64,000 nucleotides of DNA from an uncultured Gammaproteobacteria bacterium. Its GTDB lineage: Bacteria > Pseudomonadota > Gammaproteobacteria > Pseudomonadales > Azotimanducaceae. The notes below the pieces were generated by a model. It was not told the origin of the DNA. It was given only the letters and a program-made list of their open reading frames with translations, and did not search any database. The position numbers and the translations under genes are program-made. Location: the NCBI GenBank assembly GCA_913050215.1, contig CAJXBG010000003.1:22499-86498 (forward strand), written 5' to 3'. Of the stretch, positions 53,266-63,087 are shown piece after piece (within the stretch, counting starts at the first letter, position 1; each line of letters begins with the position of its first letter).

Positions 53266-54246
53266 CTAACGCTCGGCTGCGAGTGCAACAAGCACCTCGC
53301 GTTTTCTATCACCAGAATAGCTGCGCCGCCCATGCATAGTACGATGATTATCAACCATCGCAATATCCCCATCCTGCCAGCACAAATCAAAAGTAAACTC
53401 GTCGGTCAGACTTGCAACATACTCCAGTTGAGTCAACTTAAATTCAGATCCATCGCCAAATGTAATCGCACTTTTTGGATTTTCTTTCACACCTTTCCAA
53501 CCCTTGTAGGCGGCAATCAATTGGTTGTAAAACGCTTTCTCGCCGGTCGGCAGCACCTTAACGGCGGGTAACTTAGGCGTCGTCGCTTCGAGCGTATTAT
53601 CTACTTGCCATTTCCAGGAGTAGCCCAAGGATTTTAACTTTTGTTCTGCACTGGATTTGTCTTGAACGCTCAGTGTGCTTTTCCAGCTGCGCCCTTGGCC
53701 CGAATTGGGATCATTCTGCTCCGGCATAACGGTCGTATATTTGACGCCTTTCGTTTCAAATTCAGCCGCCCACTCTGGTTTCTCCCTGGTCAACTTCTGA
53801 AACAGCTGATCCGATCGGCATAGCGGCGTGGCACCACCGGCTTCTGCCGCGGCATGGCAGTAAAAAAACAATCTGGATGGAGAAACTGGTGTCTGCGCCA
53901 TCTCATGATGTAAGAAGATTTCGACATCAGGCGGTGCTTCATTAGCCGTAAAAACGCGTTTGGTAAAATTGATTCGAACAGCATTCGACAGAGATTCAGC
54001 GTAGGTAAAATCCGGATAACCAAAAGCCGCAGAGAATGCGTCAAAATCTTCAGCAGAAGTTACAGGAAAACCTCTGAACAGCACGGCGCCGGATAGTTGC
54101 AATGATCGTTCGATTGCATGCTTGTGGGATTGGACCCACGTCTCGGCATTGTAATTTGGCGGAGAATCAAACACGACGATACTCGGAAATACCTCTCCGT
54201 TGTAGGTCAATTGCTCTGGTGTTGATACACAATTCAGCTTACTCAT
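53266..54246 (-). CDS. TauD/TfdA family 2-oxoglutarate-dependent dioxygenase
   Basis: A 326-aa Fe(II)/2-oxoglutarate oxygenase. The iron-binding facial triad is His113 and Glu115 in FLHHEMAQTP (HxE form, as in many SyrP-like members) and the distal His near 305 in DNHRTMHGRRSY, followed by the Arg that binds 2-oxoglutarate. Such enzymes hydroxylate small molecules, amino acids or sulfonates. It lies with its neighbour aldo/keto reductase on the minus strand (45-nt gap). Substrate unknown. Confidence 0.88.
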   Translation of the reverse strand: MSKLNCVSTPEQLTYNGEVFPSIVVFDSPPNYNAETWVQSHKHAIERSLQLSGAVLFRGFPVTSAEDFDAFSAAFGYPDFTYAESLSNAVRINFTKRVFTANEAPPDVEIFLHHEMAQTPVSPSRLFFYCHAAAEAGGATPLCRSDQLFQKLTREKPEWAAEFETKGVKYTTVMPEQNDPNSGQGRSWKSTLSVQDKSSAEQKLKSLGYSWKWQVDNTLEATTPKLPAVKVLPTGEKAFYNQLIAAYKGWKGVKENPKSAITFGDGSEFKLTQLEYVASLTDEFTFDLCWQDGDIAMVDNHRTMHGRRSYSGDRKREVLVALAAER

Positions 54247-54291
54247 TAACAGTTCCTCAACGTCGCATGAAGCAGACTCGTGCTCTTTTTA

Positions 54292-55248
54292 TTAGTCATA
54301 TATAGGGTAGAAGGTATTGAAGGCTTCTTCACAAAAGTGTCCTGGGTCGTTGAAGCGTCGGTTAACATTTAAGGCTGATATTTTTGCCATCTCTTCATCA
54401 GTCAATTCGAAATTAAATATATCGAGGTTTTCTCTCATTCGCTCCGCTCGAATCGACTTCGGAATCACGGAAGTGCCGCGCTGGACGCCCCATCTCAATA
54501 CAACTTGTGCCGGAGTTTTTCCAGCGCTGTTGGCGATACGTTTCACAATCTCAGACTCGAGCACAGATTCAGCATCATTGGCCATATCCATTTCAAGGTA
54601 GGACGCCGCGCCGAGGGGAGAAAAAGTTGTTACCGTCATTCCATATTGTTTTGCTAACCTGATCAGACGCTCTTGGGTCAGATAGGGGTGAGACTCAATT
54701 TGCAGTACATCAGGTTTATGCTGCGCATAACTCATCAAATCGTGAATAAGCCCGCTTGAGTAATTGCAGACACCAATATTCCGGACCAACCCTTGTTGAT
54801 GGAGATTTTCCATCGCGGCCCAAGTCTCACTCAAAGGAACATTTGATAACTGCATACCCGGTGTTTGTGCCTCAGGATCAAACACCCATTCCGGCGGATA
54901 CCTTGTTTCAAATGGCACAAATGCCAGTGCAATCGGAAAATGGATCAGGTACAGATCAAGGTAATCCAATTGGAGATCTGACAGTGTTCGTGCCAATGCT
55001 GGCGCCACGTCTTTTGCAGCGTGGTAGGTGTTCCAGAGTTTTGAAGTAATCCAGAGATCTTCACGCTGGCATAGCCCATCATCTAGCGCTCTCTTTATAC
55101 CTTCGCCTACTTCTCTTTCATTGCCATAATCGCAGGCGCTGTCCAGATGACGATATCCGGACTTAATCGCTTCGTAGACAACGCTGGCACAGTCGTCCCG
55201 AGAAATTTTCCATAGCCCGAAACCCACCTGTGGTATATCAATATTCAT
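54292..55248 (-). CDS. Aldo/keto reductase
   Basis: A 318-aa NADPH-dependent aldo/keto reductase. The catalytic tetrad is visible in order: Asp and Tyr in DSACDYGNE, Lys in TSKLWN and His in LYLIHFPIA. The ending RRFNDPGHFCEEAF resembles eukaryotic-type AKR1 members, such as xylose reductases. It would reduce an aldehyde or ketone; it is probably co-transcribed with the downstream TauD-like gene and controlled by the divergent TetR. Confidence 0.92.
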   Translation of the reverse strand: MNIDIPQVGFGLWKISRDDCASVVYEAIKSGYRHLDSACDYGNEREVGEGIKRALDDGLCQREDLWITSKLWNTYHAAKDVAPALARTLSDLQLDYLDLYLIHFPIALAFVPFETRYPPEWVFDPEAQTPGMQLSNVPLSETWAAMENLHQQGLVRNIGVCNYSSGLIHDLMSYAQHKPDVLQIESHPYLTQERLIRLAKQYGMTVTTFSPLGAASYLEMDMANDAESVLESEIVKRIANSAGKTPAQVVLRWGVQRGTSVIPKSIRAERMRENLDIFNFELTDEEMAKISALNVNRRFNDPGHFCEEAFNTFYPIYD

Positions 55249-55352
55249 TCGCCGCTTATCCGTAGTTCAGTTTGATTAGTGCTATAGAATACCATCCGAG
55301 TAACCCCGTCGCCCTTTTTTCTCTTAAGCTATTAACATTTCGAGTTTGATTC

Positions 55353-55358
55353 TATAAT
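55353..55358 (+). promoter_or_regulatory. -10 box (TATAAT) before the TetR regulator
   Basis: A perfect TATAAT lies 24 nt before the TetR ATG, in the space between the divergent AKR and TetR genes. A TTAACA 15 nt upstream might be the -35, but the spacing is short. A regulator site is likely nearby, though I see no clear palindrome. Confidence 0.4.
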
Positions 55359-55382
55359 TGGTTTTTTTGCTCTGGGTAAGAC

Positions 55383-56075
55383 ATGAATAATCGCGTTGAC
55401 GGTCAGAAAGCTCGAAGCTTGGTTACGCAAAATGCTTTAATGCTTGCCGCAGAAAAACTAATCGCTGAAAAGGGCATCCAGAACGTTACCAAGCGGGCAA
55501 TCACTCTGGCAGCAGGTCAAAAAAATGAATCTGTCCTTCAATATCATTTTCAGAACCTTGAGGGTCTGATTGACGAAATTTTGAAGGCTAGGTCTATTCA
55601 GACTCAGGAAAAACGTAGCGAATTGTTAGCTCAACTACTGTGTGATACACCGAAACCGACCTTGCGAGATATCTGCAAGTTAATGGTGCTACCCCCTTAT
55701 TTGCTTGCAAGAAAGGATCCGGACTATTGTAATTACATCAGCGCTTTCAGCCTTGAACCTGCAATTACAACAGACTCCGCGCTTTTACTCATAAAAAACA
55801 AGGGTGCTGGCGGTGAAAGTGGGAGAGAAACAGAACGGCTGCTTCGCAAATTATTAATCCATCTCGACGATAGCGCATATCAGCGTCGCATCGATAGTGC
55901 TATTAGATTCACCTCTGTTTCGATGAATCATCAGGCTCGCGCGCCAAACGCTTTTGAGGCAGCTGACGCCGATCTGTTTATCAACAGTCTTATTGACACG
56001 TTAGAAGGCCTATTAGGCGCACCGGTGTCTGGTGAAACCATCGCATCTGCAAGGTCATTAGCATCTGAGAAATGA
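55383..56075 (+). CDS. TetR/AcrR family transcriptional regulator
   Basis: A 230-aa repressor with the N-terminal helix-turn-helix (AEKLIAEKGIQNVTKRAITL, then AAGQKNESVLQYHFQNLEG) and a variable ligand-binding C-terminus. It is divergent from the aldo/keto reductase-TauD operon and convergent with the epoxide hydrolase-P450 pair. It most likely represses its divergent neighbours in response to a hydrophobic compound (inference). Confidence 0.9.
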   Translation: MNNRVDGQKARSLVTQNALMLAAEKLIAEKGIQNVTKRAITLAAGQKNESVLQYHFQNLEGLIDEILKARSIQTQEKRSELLAQLLCDTPKPTLRDICKLMVLPPYLLARKDPDYCNYISAFSLEPAITTDSALLLIKNKGAGGESGRETERLLRKLLIHLDDSAYQRRIDSAIRFTSVSMNHQARAPNAFEAADADLFINSLIDTLEGLLGAPVSGETIASARSLASEK

Positions 56076-56111
56076 CTCAGGGAAAGAACGAGACGCACTC
56101 AGCAGCGTCTT

Positions 56112-57077
56112 TTACACAAGCTCTTCCAGGAAACTGAGAATTGCTTTATTGGTGCCCTCAGGATCTTCCTGTTGAACCCAGTGGCCCATTTCCGGTAGCA
56201 GCGTAATTTCTCTTAAGTCAGACATCACGGGGTCCATCATCGCGCGCAATGCCTGCTCGTTTGCACCTTGTATTACCTGATCAGCAGCTCCGGATAAAAA
56301 AGCAGAGGGGATCTTAACTACAGGATCCTTGTCTCTCATCAAGGCCCAATTAGCGTCAAAGTTCCGATAGTAATTTACGCCACCGCGAAATCCGGCCCTT
56401 GTAAACTCATCAACGTAGTAGTCCAGATCAGCCTGGCTCAACCAGCCCGGTCGTTCAATAGGCTGGCCTATTCTCCCAATCCAGCCACCGGCTAAACGCG
56501 CAGGGTCAGTGATCGTTGGCGGGTGCCGCGGCGTATTCGGCGATGCATACAGCATGGACAAAAACGATCGGGGATCGCTGTCGTACTCACTTTCAGCTAC
56601 CCCACCTTCTTCATTGTGATAAAGAATGTAGAAAAACTGATCACCCATTGCTTTTTGCCACCCTGCCGTAGGCGCCTCAGCACCAACGCCGCCGTAGGGT
56701 ACACTCATACCCATAACGCCTGTAAAACGTTCCGGGCACAGCAGTGCAGCATTCCACACAACCATCGAACCCCAGTCGTGTCCAATCAGGGCAGCTTTCT
56801 CCTCGCCAAGCGCGTCCAACAAACCAACTAAGTCAGCAACGAGAATATCAATCCTATAATCAGCCGCAGCCGCTGGTGAACTGGTGTCACCGTAACCACG
56901 CATGTCCGGCGCTATGACACGGTAGCCACTATCTGCCAGCCCCCTGATCTGATGACGCCAGGAATACCATGACTCGGGCCAACCATGAACCAATAATACC
57001 AACGGGCCGGCACCCGCTTCTGCAACCCGCATCTGTATGCCATTCGTTTCAATCACTGAAAAGGTGATATCTGCCAT
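56112..57077 (-). CDS. Alpha/beta hydrolase, epoxide hydrolase-like
   Basis: A 321-aa alpha/beta hydrolase. The oxyanion motif HGWPESWYSWRHQI (31-44), the nucleophile elbow GHDWGSMVVW with Asp101, the cap domain and His299 in EMGHWVQQEDP support epoxide hydrolase activity. It follows the CYP153-like P450 by 18 nt on the same strand, suggesting that the P450 makes an epoxide that this enzyme opens to a diol. That link is an inference. Confidence 0.92.
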   Translation of the reverse strand: MADITFSVIETNGIQMRVAEAGAGPLVLLVHGWPESWYSWRHQIRGLADSGYRVIAPDMRGYGDTSSPAAAADYRIDILVADLVGLLDALGEEKAALIGHDWGSMVVWNAALLCPERFTGVMGMSVPYGGVGAEAPTAGWQKAMGDQFFYILYHNEEGGVAESEYDSDPRSFLSMLYASPNTPRHPPTITDPARLAGGWIGRIGQPIERPGWLSQADLDYYVDEFTRAGFRGGVNYYRNFDANWALMRDKDPVVKIPSAFLSGAADQVIQGANEQALRAMMDPVMSDLREITLLPEMGHWVQQEDPEGTNKAILSFLEELV

Positions 57078-57095
57078 TAGCTTTCCTCTACCAGC

Positions 57096-58412
57096 TTAAA
57101 GTCGGTGTACCCGAACAGGTAAATTAGTGATGCCTCTTACGAAACTGGAAAGCAGTCGTTCAGGCTCACCAACAACCTCTACGGTTTGAAATCGCTTCAA
57201 AATTTCTTCCCAGACGATTCTAAGCTGCATTTCAGCAAGCCGATTACCCATACATCGATGGATGCCAAAGCCAAAAGACAGGTGATGTCTGGCTTTTTGT
57301 CGATCGATAATAAAATCATTCGGACGATCAATAACATCTTCGTCGCGATTACCCGACACGTACCACATCAGCACTTGATCGCCTTTTTTAATCTGCTTAT
57401 CTCTGATGACAATATCCTCATTCGCGGTTCTTCGCATATACGGCAAGGGCGTCTGCCAACGGATAATTTCAGGTACCATATTTGTAATTAATGAGTGGTC
57501 CGCTCGCAACTTGTCATACTCAGTTGGGTTTTGGTTGAGCGCAATCACACCCGCACTCATTGAGTTACGCGTTGTATCGTTACCGCCAACAATAAGCAAA
57601 ATCAAATTCCCTAGAAACTCATAGGGTTCCATGTTTTTGGTTTCTTCACCGTGGGCAAGCATTGAAATCAGATCTGAGCCTGGCTCGTCAGCGCCCACGC
57701 GCTCGTTCCATAATCGCGTAAAATATGCCAGACACTCCAACAATTCTTCACGACGTTGATCGGCTGTATCAACAATTCCCGTCCCGGGAGGCGCCGTCGC
57801 AACATCAGACCAGCGTGTTAACTTCCTTCGATCTTCAAAAGGGAAGTCAAATAGCGTCGCCAGCATTTGCGTGGTAAGTTCAATTGATACTCGCTCAACC
57901 CAGTTAAACGTTTCACCTTCTGGCAATCCGTCAAGCACCTTACACGTGCGCTCTCGAATGATTGATTCCATCTTCGCCAAGTTTGGTGGGGCAACAACAC
58001 CACTCACCGTAGCGCGTTGCAGATCATGTTTAGGCGGATCCATAGAAATAAAGCTATTAAATTTTAGCTCTTCAGGATTTGGGTTCAGATCGATTTGTGG
58101 ACCCAGGGCGATACCCTGAGCCGAAGAGAAAAGCTCATGATTTTTATCAACGAACATAATGTCTTCGAATTTGGTCAGGGACCAGTATCTACCTATACCG
58201 GGCGCTTCATTCAGGTGTACCGGATCTTCTTCGCGCAGTCGCTTAAAATGGTCCCAGTGGATATCTTGTTGAAACAATCTGCCATCAACAACGTTAATCT
58301 GTTCAATGGGCACTGAGTATGGATCTGTAATTACCGGTGGCGCATCGTCCCTTAGAAATGGATTACCAAATCTCGCCAGTGTCGCTTCCTGATTTTCCGC
58401 TTGCTCGCTCAT
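57096..58412 (-). CDS. Cytochrome P450, CYP153-like
   Basis: A 438-aa P450. I-helix VGGNDTTRNSMSAG, ExxR PEIIRWQTP, and heme loop SFGFGIHRCMGNRLAEMQ with Cys387. The GGNDTTRNSMS and GIHRCMGNRLAEMQLRI patterns are characteristic of CYP153, terminal alkane hydroxylases of marine Proteobacteria, and of their close relatives. ATG 58412 has GGAAAG upstream. Unusually there are no ferredoxin or ferredoxin reductase genes next to it; an epoxide hydrolase follows instead. Confidence 0.9.
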   Translation of the reverse strand: MSEQAENQEATLARFGNPFLRDDAPPVITDPYSVPIEQINVVDGRLFQQDIHWDHFKRLREEDPVHLNEAPGIGRYWSLTKFEDIMFVDKNHELFSSAQGIALGPQIDLNPNPEELKFNSFISMDPPKHDLQRATVSGVVAPPNLAKMESIIRERTCKVLDGLPEGETFNWVERVSIELTTQMLATLFDFPFEDRRKLTRWSDVATAPPGTGIVDTADQRREELLECLAYFTRLWNERVGADEPGSDLISMLAHGEETKNMEPYEFLGNLILLIVGGNDTTRNSMSAGVIALNQNPTEYDKLRADHSLITNMVPEIIRWQTPLPYMRRTANEDIVIRDKQIKKGDQVLMWYVSGNRDEDVIDRPNDFIIDRQKARHHLSFGFGIHRCMGNRLAEMQLRIVWEEILKRFQTVEVVGEPERLLSSFVRGITNLPVRVHRL

Positions 58413-58524
58413 CGCGCTTTCCACACTTCATAAAACGGCCGTTTACATTAGCAGATTAATGGACACCCCAAAAGGTTTTGGCATAAAGTCCTAATCACAA
58501 TACCACTGGGACTCGCAACCAGCT

Positions 58525-59328
58525 ATGAACACAGAACAACACCTCGCAGAAATCGAACAACAGGGTTTCACTATCATCCCCGATGTTATCGAGCTTGATC
58601 TCGTTGAGCGCCTGAACAGCGCGTTACTCGAAATTGAAACACAACAAAGCATTACGCCAGGTGATAACGTGTTTGAGGGTCACCATACTATTAGAATTTA
58701 TAATTTGTTGGCTCAGCATGAGATTTTTCAGCAAATCCCCACCCATCACGTTTTACTGCCTATCGTAGAGGGTGTGCTTGACGAGGGGTGCCTGGTATCT
58801 TCTCTCTCCTCTATTTCAATCGATCCAGGAGAGATTGCTCAACCGATTCACGTCGATGACACACTCTACAATTTTCCTCGACCTCACCAACCGCTGGTTT
58901 GTAACGCAATGTGGGCACTCACCGATTTCACGGAAGAGAATGGAGCAACACGCATCATTCCAGGTAGTCATCAGCGACCCTCTAAACCTGACTATAGCAA
59001 CGAATACGAGACCATCTCCGCTGCTATGACTAAAGGCAGTTTGTTGATTTGGAACGGCAGCCTATGGCACGGTGGCGGTGCAAACAAATCACTGGAAAGA
59101 AGAGTTGGGATTGCAATGAATTACTGCGCAGGATATCTCCGTCAGCAGGAGAATCAGCAACTGGGTATTCCACTGGAAACGGCTGCAACTTTCTCGCCCA
59201 GACTCCTGCAACTCACCGGCTTTGGCACCTACAAAGGTCTCGTTGGGCATATCAATAAGCAAAGCCCAGTTCAGGTTTTGTTCGACCGTAACGATGGCTT
59301 CGTTAACGTATGGGACAAAATTGGCTAA
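58525..59328 (+). CDS. Phytanoyl-CoA dioxygenase (PhyH) family protein
   Basis: A 267-aa Fe(II)/2-oxoglutarate dioxygenase. The metal motif HxD is His109-x-Asp111 in PIHVDDTLYNFPRP; the distal His lies in SLWHGGGANKS, followed by a conserved Arg in LERR. GATRIIPGSHQRPS is the family segment between them. Substrates range from phytanoyl-CoA to antibiotics and halogenated compounds, so the substrate is open. Its end overlaps the facing DUF2817 gene by 4 nt. Confidence 0.9.
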   Translation: MNTEQHLAEIEQQGFTIIPDVIELDLVERLNSALLEIETQQSITPGDNVFEGHHTIRIYNLLAQHEIFQQIPTHHVLLPIVEGVLDEGCLVSSLSSISIDPGEIAQPIHVDDTLYNFPRPHQPLVCNAMWALTDFTEENGATRIIPGSHQRPSKPDYSNEYETISAAMTKGSLLIWNGSLWHGGGANKSLERRVGIAMNYCAGYLRQQENQQLGIPLETAATFSPRLLQLTGFGTYKGLVGHINKQSPVQVLFDRNDGFVNVWDKIG

Positions 59329-60380
59329 GAAGCTAACGCTTGATCCACAACATCCCGGGCAATAACCACAATAGACTCTCGCCATTCGTCCGAATCGGGA
59401 TAGAACGCATCCATCATCATATCTTTAATTGGCGCTGCCTCGGGAGACGCCGGATTGCCATATTGGTGCAACCATTGATCGGCAACCAGCGCCAGAACCA
59501 CATCTCGCCCCGGCACTGTGCCGAACTCCAGACCGGCACCAACGATTGTTGGATACGTTTTTTGCAACCCACTGATCATTGAACCAGCAATGGGTGCCGA
59601 GTGCGAGTCTCCGGACAACATGCTCTTCACCCGATCACCCCAAAGTTCGACACTTCGCCGGTATGCTTTCGATGTCGGATGGTAATCCACAATGCATTCG
59701 GCCGTGCCAAAGGGTCCTAGTGCTGTATGAACATCAATCCAGATAATCTCTTCGGTATTCTGAAGATAGTCCATGGCAACCTGGCGAATCGTCAGGTTCG
59801 ACCACGCAGGCTCAAGACCGCCATAGAACATACCGCCGGGAAACTCATACTGACCGCTAGAAAGAGCACTTTGATACCACTCCAGACCCTTGTTTTTAAC
59901 GAATTCACGCACCTCGTTTATCAGAGAAATCTCGGTATCCGCGTTCCAACTTTTTGGTTCAAAGACATCTGCGATCTCTCGATAACCCTTGTTTACAGGC
60001 GCTTTTTCGAAGGAGATGAAGTTTCTATTTAAATCAATGTTCGATTCATTTGTCCTTCGCTGCCAGGCAAAGCCATAAGGATTGACACCATGCACCATCA
60101 GCAAACGTGTGCCGGCTGGTAACCGAGCGTGTAAGCCCTCATGAAGCAATAGAGATTGGATCCCTGAACCGGTGTAACCTTCCACGCCATGGGTACCTGA
60201 CGAAATGACGACCACTCGCTGCGCACTTTTGTCTCCAAAGCAGCCAATGTCCATGAAAATATCTCCATCCGGGCCCTGTTCTGGATGTTTGATTGACGTT
60301 AACTCCCCCTTGAAATCACAGCAGGCTTTAATAAAGTGTTCCCTCGCTTGCTGATAGGTTCTAAAAAAATGCTGATGCAT
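59325..60380 (-). CDS. DUF2817 family M14-like metallopeptidase
   Basis: A 351-aa protein of the DUF2817 group, related to M14 carboxypeptidases. The zinc-binding motif is SSGTHGVEGYTGSGIQ (His and Glu), with the second His in IDVHTALGPFG and the Arg-Asn region ESNIDLNRNF. It probably acts on a peptide or amide, but no substrate is known. ATG 60380 has AGGAG; the frame extends to 60455 without a start signal. Confidence 0.85.
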   Translation of the reverse strand: MHQHFFRTYQQAREHFIKACCDFKGELTSIKHPEQGPDGDIFMDIGCFGDKSAQRVVVISSGTHGVEGYTGSGIQSLLLHEGLHARLPAGTRLLMVHGVNPYGFAWQRRTNESNIDLNRNFISFEKAPVNKGYREIADVFEPKSWNADTEISLINEVREFVKNKGLEWYQSALSSGQYEFPGGMFYGGLEPAWSNLTIRQVAMDYLQNTEEIIWIDVHTALGPFGTAECIVDYHPTSKAYRRSVELWGDRVKSMLSGDSHSAPIAGSMISGLQKTYPTIVGAGLEFGTVPGRDVVLALVADQWLHQYGNPASPEAAPIKDMMMDAFYPDSDEWRESIVVIARDVVDQALAS

Positions 60381-60863
60381 GGTTTGTTCTCCTAACGACG
60401 AATTCGTAGCGTAACCCACATATTTAAAACAAACAGAAAGACCCATTGCAACCATCTGCGCATATCGTTAGCCTGCTTGCGATAGATTTTTTTAGGTTAC
60501 GCATTTTATTTTCTGGGAGACTCGGTAACTAACAAGGATCAAATCGACGTAATTGAGTTAGGTTGCCAGATAAATACTAACCGCCTGAGTTGTAGCACAA
60601 GGCATACCGAATTAATTGCCCGTTTGCAATTGACCGATGTATCTTTCGGGTGTCGTCACCCTAAATTCAAGCAAAAATAACAGACAAGAGGAAACTTATA
60701 AGGGCTGAAGTGGACTAGAAAGCGGGGTTAAATCAGCGGTATTCTTTCGAGTCTTTGATTCGAGCTAACATGAAGTATCAGCAACTAGGCCTGCCGATAA
60801 GCAACAAAGCGCCGTCACAAATTAATTAAATTTAGCCGGGTTAACCCCGCTGGAGACGTGATC
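60381..60863. other. 483-bp intergenic region
   Basis: No gene is supported between the DUF2817 and NnrU genes. Only a perfect inverted repeat AATTGC-CCGTTT-GCAATT (60614-60631) stands out; it has no U-tract, so a terminator is unlikely. I see no RNA gene or clear promoter. Confidence 0.55.
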
Positions 60864-61415
60864 ATGACATTATTTGTTATTGGAATTATTCTTTTTTTCG
60901 GTGTGCACTTCGTACCATCCATGCCACTCAAATCAATCATGGTCAATAGACTTGGCGAAATGCGGTTTAAGGGACTATTCAGTCTCATCTCTGCCTTGGG
61001 GCTAGGTCTGATTATCTACGGCTTCAGTCTGACAAAATTCCAACCGCTGTTTGATCCACTGAGCTGGGGAAGAAACGCGGCAATCTTTACCATGCCCATC
61101 GCAGTGATTCTTATCTGCGCCGCTCAAATGCCCAATAACCTGAAAACCCTGGTTCGTCACCCGATGTTAGGCGGATTGATTCTATGGGGTCTTTCTCATC
61201 TGGTCGCGAATGGCGACTTAGCGAGCACGATCCTGTTTGCGAGCTTCGTGGTATTTTCTATCATCAATATTTTACTTGTGAATGCTAGAGGACCCGGCGT
61301 GGCTCCAACACCGGTTAGCAAGCTTTGGGATTTGGGTACGATCGCAATTGGCCTTGCCCTCTACGTCCTACTCTTCCAATTTCATGGCGTGTTTGCGGGT
61401 ATACCGCTCAAGTAA
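60864..61415 (+). CDS. NnrU family integral membrane protein
   Basis: A 183-aa membrane protein of the NnrU family, with about six hydrophobic segments, starting MTLFVIGIILFFGVHFVPSM and containing LVRHPMLGGLILWGLSHLVA. The role is not settled; relatives are named for nitrite/nitric-oxide respiration loci or are isoprenoid isomerase-like (15-cis-zeta-carotene isomerase), which would be notable beside carotenoid-processing enzymes. I chose ATG 60864, with TGGAG at 8-nt spacing, over GTG 60858. Confidence 0.88.
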   Translation: MTLFVIGIILFFGVHFVPSMPLKSIMVNRLGEMRFKGLFSLISALGLGLIIYGFSLTKFQPLFDPLSWGRNAAIFTMPIAVILICAAQMPNNLKTLVRHPMLGGLILWGLSHLVANGDLASTILFASFVVFSIINILLVNARGPGVAPTPVSKLWDLGTIAIGLALYVLLFQFHGVFAGIPLK

Positions 61416-61433
61416 TTTAATCGCCAAAATTTG

Positions 61434-62087
61434 TCAGATGCTCGGAAATAGCATGCTCGGGTTTCCCTGGCGCCAGGGCTTGTACTTTTTCATCACAGAA
61501 ATAAACAAATCACCCGTGGCAAATCGACCCAACCAGTTTCTAAGCGCGGGATAAGGTGCCTGTGCGAACCACTGCTCATCAACTTTCGAAAACTGGCGAA
61601 CAAAAGGGAAAATTGCCACGTCAGCATAGGACACGCGCTCGGAAAACAAATGCGGTTGAACACTTAACCTGTCTTCAAGCTTCTGAAGATACGTGTGACA
61701 ACGCGCCCGGTATGTCTCCTTGCTTTCATCTGGATACCTATCAGCATATTTATACTGATCAAGGTGTTGTTTGAACGAAACATCGTTTTCTTCAATTAGA
61801 TTCGCCATTTCAGCAAGCACGTCGGATGGATACGCCTTCCAACCCGCAGGGTCAGAAATCGATAAGACCCAGTCTAGAATATCAAGACTCTGTTCCAGCA
61901 CACTACCATCGACGCGACGAACGACCGGAACAGTACCTTTGGGCGAGGTTAACAAAAGCTCCGGAGGTTTATTCTTCAACACAACCTCACGCAGCTGCAT
62001 TTGGACACCAGAAACAGCAATCGCCATCCGGCTTCGGATCGCGTAGGGGCAACGTCGAAAACTATAAAGAATAGGCACGTCATTCAT
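61434..62087 (-). CDS. Glutathione S-transferase family protein
   Basis: A 217-aa protein with a thioredoxin-like N-domain (FRRCPYAIRSRMAIAVSG) and a helical C-domain. CPYA at the active site resembles glutaredoxin or omega/beta-class GST, so thiol transfer or dehalogenation is possible. The GTVPVVRRVDGSVLEQSLDI loop is the GSH-binding region. It faces NnrU tail to tail with an 18-nt spacer. Substrate unknown. Confidence 0.9.
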   Translation of the reverse strand: MNDVPILYSFRRCPYAIRSRMAIAVSGVQMQLREVVLKNKPPELLLTSPKGTVPVVRRVDGSVLEQSLDILDWVLSISDPAGWKAYPSDVLAEMANLIEENDVSFKQHLDQYKYADRYPDESKETYRARCHTYLQKLEDRLSVQPHLFSERVSYADVAIFPFVRQFSKVDEQWFAQAPYPALRNWLGRFATGDLFISVMKKYKPWRQGNPSMLFPSI

Positions 62088-62355
62088 TGCGTGATTATAC
62101 CCAGACGGCGTATGCCGACGAACATTATAAGACCATAAATTCCATAATTATGCGCTGTTTAAACCCGTCCTTAAACGCTCGCACCTCAACAGGTTTAAAA
62201 CCTTCTAAGGATGTAACCGCTCAATATTTTCACGCATCAAGGAATAGACTGATTTCACGTTCGCCTCTCCCTCCAGTATGTCAGCATACACGATGTGCAT
62301 TTTCCCGATTTTGCCAAAGGATAGCCGTCTATTTGTTTCAGGCCATTATGCCAGT

Positions 62356-63087
62356 TCAAAGATGATTCAAGATATCATCACCGGCAAAAATCGAACCGTG
62401 CCCCGGATACACCGTACGGGGCTTAAGCCGCCTTAATTTTTCAACTGATCTTCGCATGGCCACTGGATTATCATAAATTGCCGGGTGTACTAGCCGTCCC
62501 TTACTTCCGCTACCTAACAGCGTGTCGCCGGTGATGAGACTCGCGGTCGGGTGATGGAAAAGACAAACGCTGTCCCAACTGTGCCCAGGGGTATGTACAA
62601 CCTCCCAGTTTGGAAACCCGTCAAGTCTCGCCTTGTCGATTAGTCTTAGCTTCGGTAGCACAAATCTTTGAGCCGCAGGTTCGTCGAGATGATGATTGTG
62701 AATATGCTCGTACCGCTGGTTACGTTCCTTGTTCATGTACATGTTTCTCGACCGCGACCGAAACGCTTCACCAAAAGTCGTTGCTATCTTAACCATCGGT
62801 CCAATCGGGTTACGATAGAATTTCAAGGTGGGGCGTTTAGAGGCATGAGGTATGGCGGCTATCGCATGGCAAGCTCTGGCAAGCGGCGTCACCCCTCCGA
62901 TATGATCCGGATCGTCATGCGTGCAGACAACAAGCGCTACCGAAGAAACTTTATGCTTCAACTCCCGCACGATGAAATCCAATACAAAGCCATCACAGCG
63001 CATCGCAACGTCCGCAACCAGCAGTTTGCCGTGTTCTTCAATCACATAGGTATTGGAGTAACGTGTCTTGACTAAATGTATGTTCAT
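62356..63087 (-). CDS. MBL-fold metallo-hydrolase
   Basis: A 243-aa metallo-beta-lactamase-fold hydrolase. The metal motif reads CTHDDPDHIGGV (HxDxDH, Asp replacing the middle His); further ligands lie in VVHTPGHSWDSVCLF and LITGDTLLGSGSKG, and YPGHGS near the C-terminus. It is a small soluble hydrolase, probably of a thioester, lactone or nucleotide. ATG 63087 follows the family start; the frame continues to 63132 without a ribosome-binding site, so the start is uncertain. Confidence 0.87.
   Translation of the reverse strand: MNIHLVKTRYSNTYVIEEHGKLLVADVAMRCDGFVLDFIVRELKHKVSSVALVVCTHDDPDHIGGVTPLARACHAIAAIPHASKRPTLKFYRNPIGPMVKIATTFGEAFRSRSRNMYMNKERNQRYEHIHNHHLDEPAAQRFVLPKLRLIDKARLDGFPNWEVVHTPGHSWDSVCLFHHPTASLITGDTLLGSGSKGRLVHPAIYDNPVAMRRSVEKLRRLKPRTVYPGHGSIFAGDDILNHL

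Noticed and set aside
60614..60631. Rho-independent terminator from the AATTGC/GCAATT hairpin
   Set aside because: The stem is AT-rich and short and has no following U-tract.
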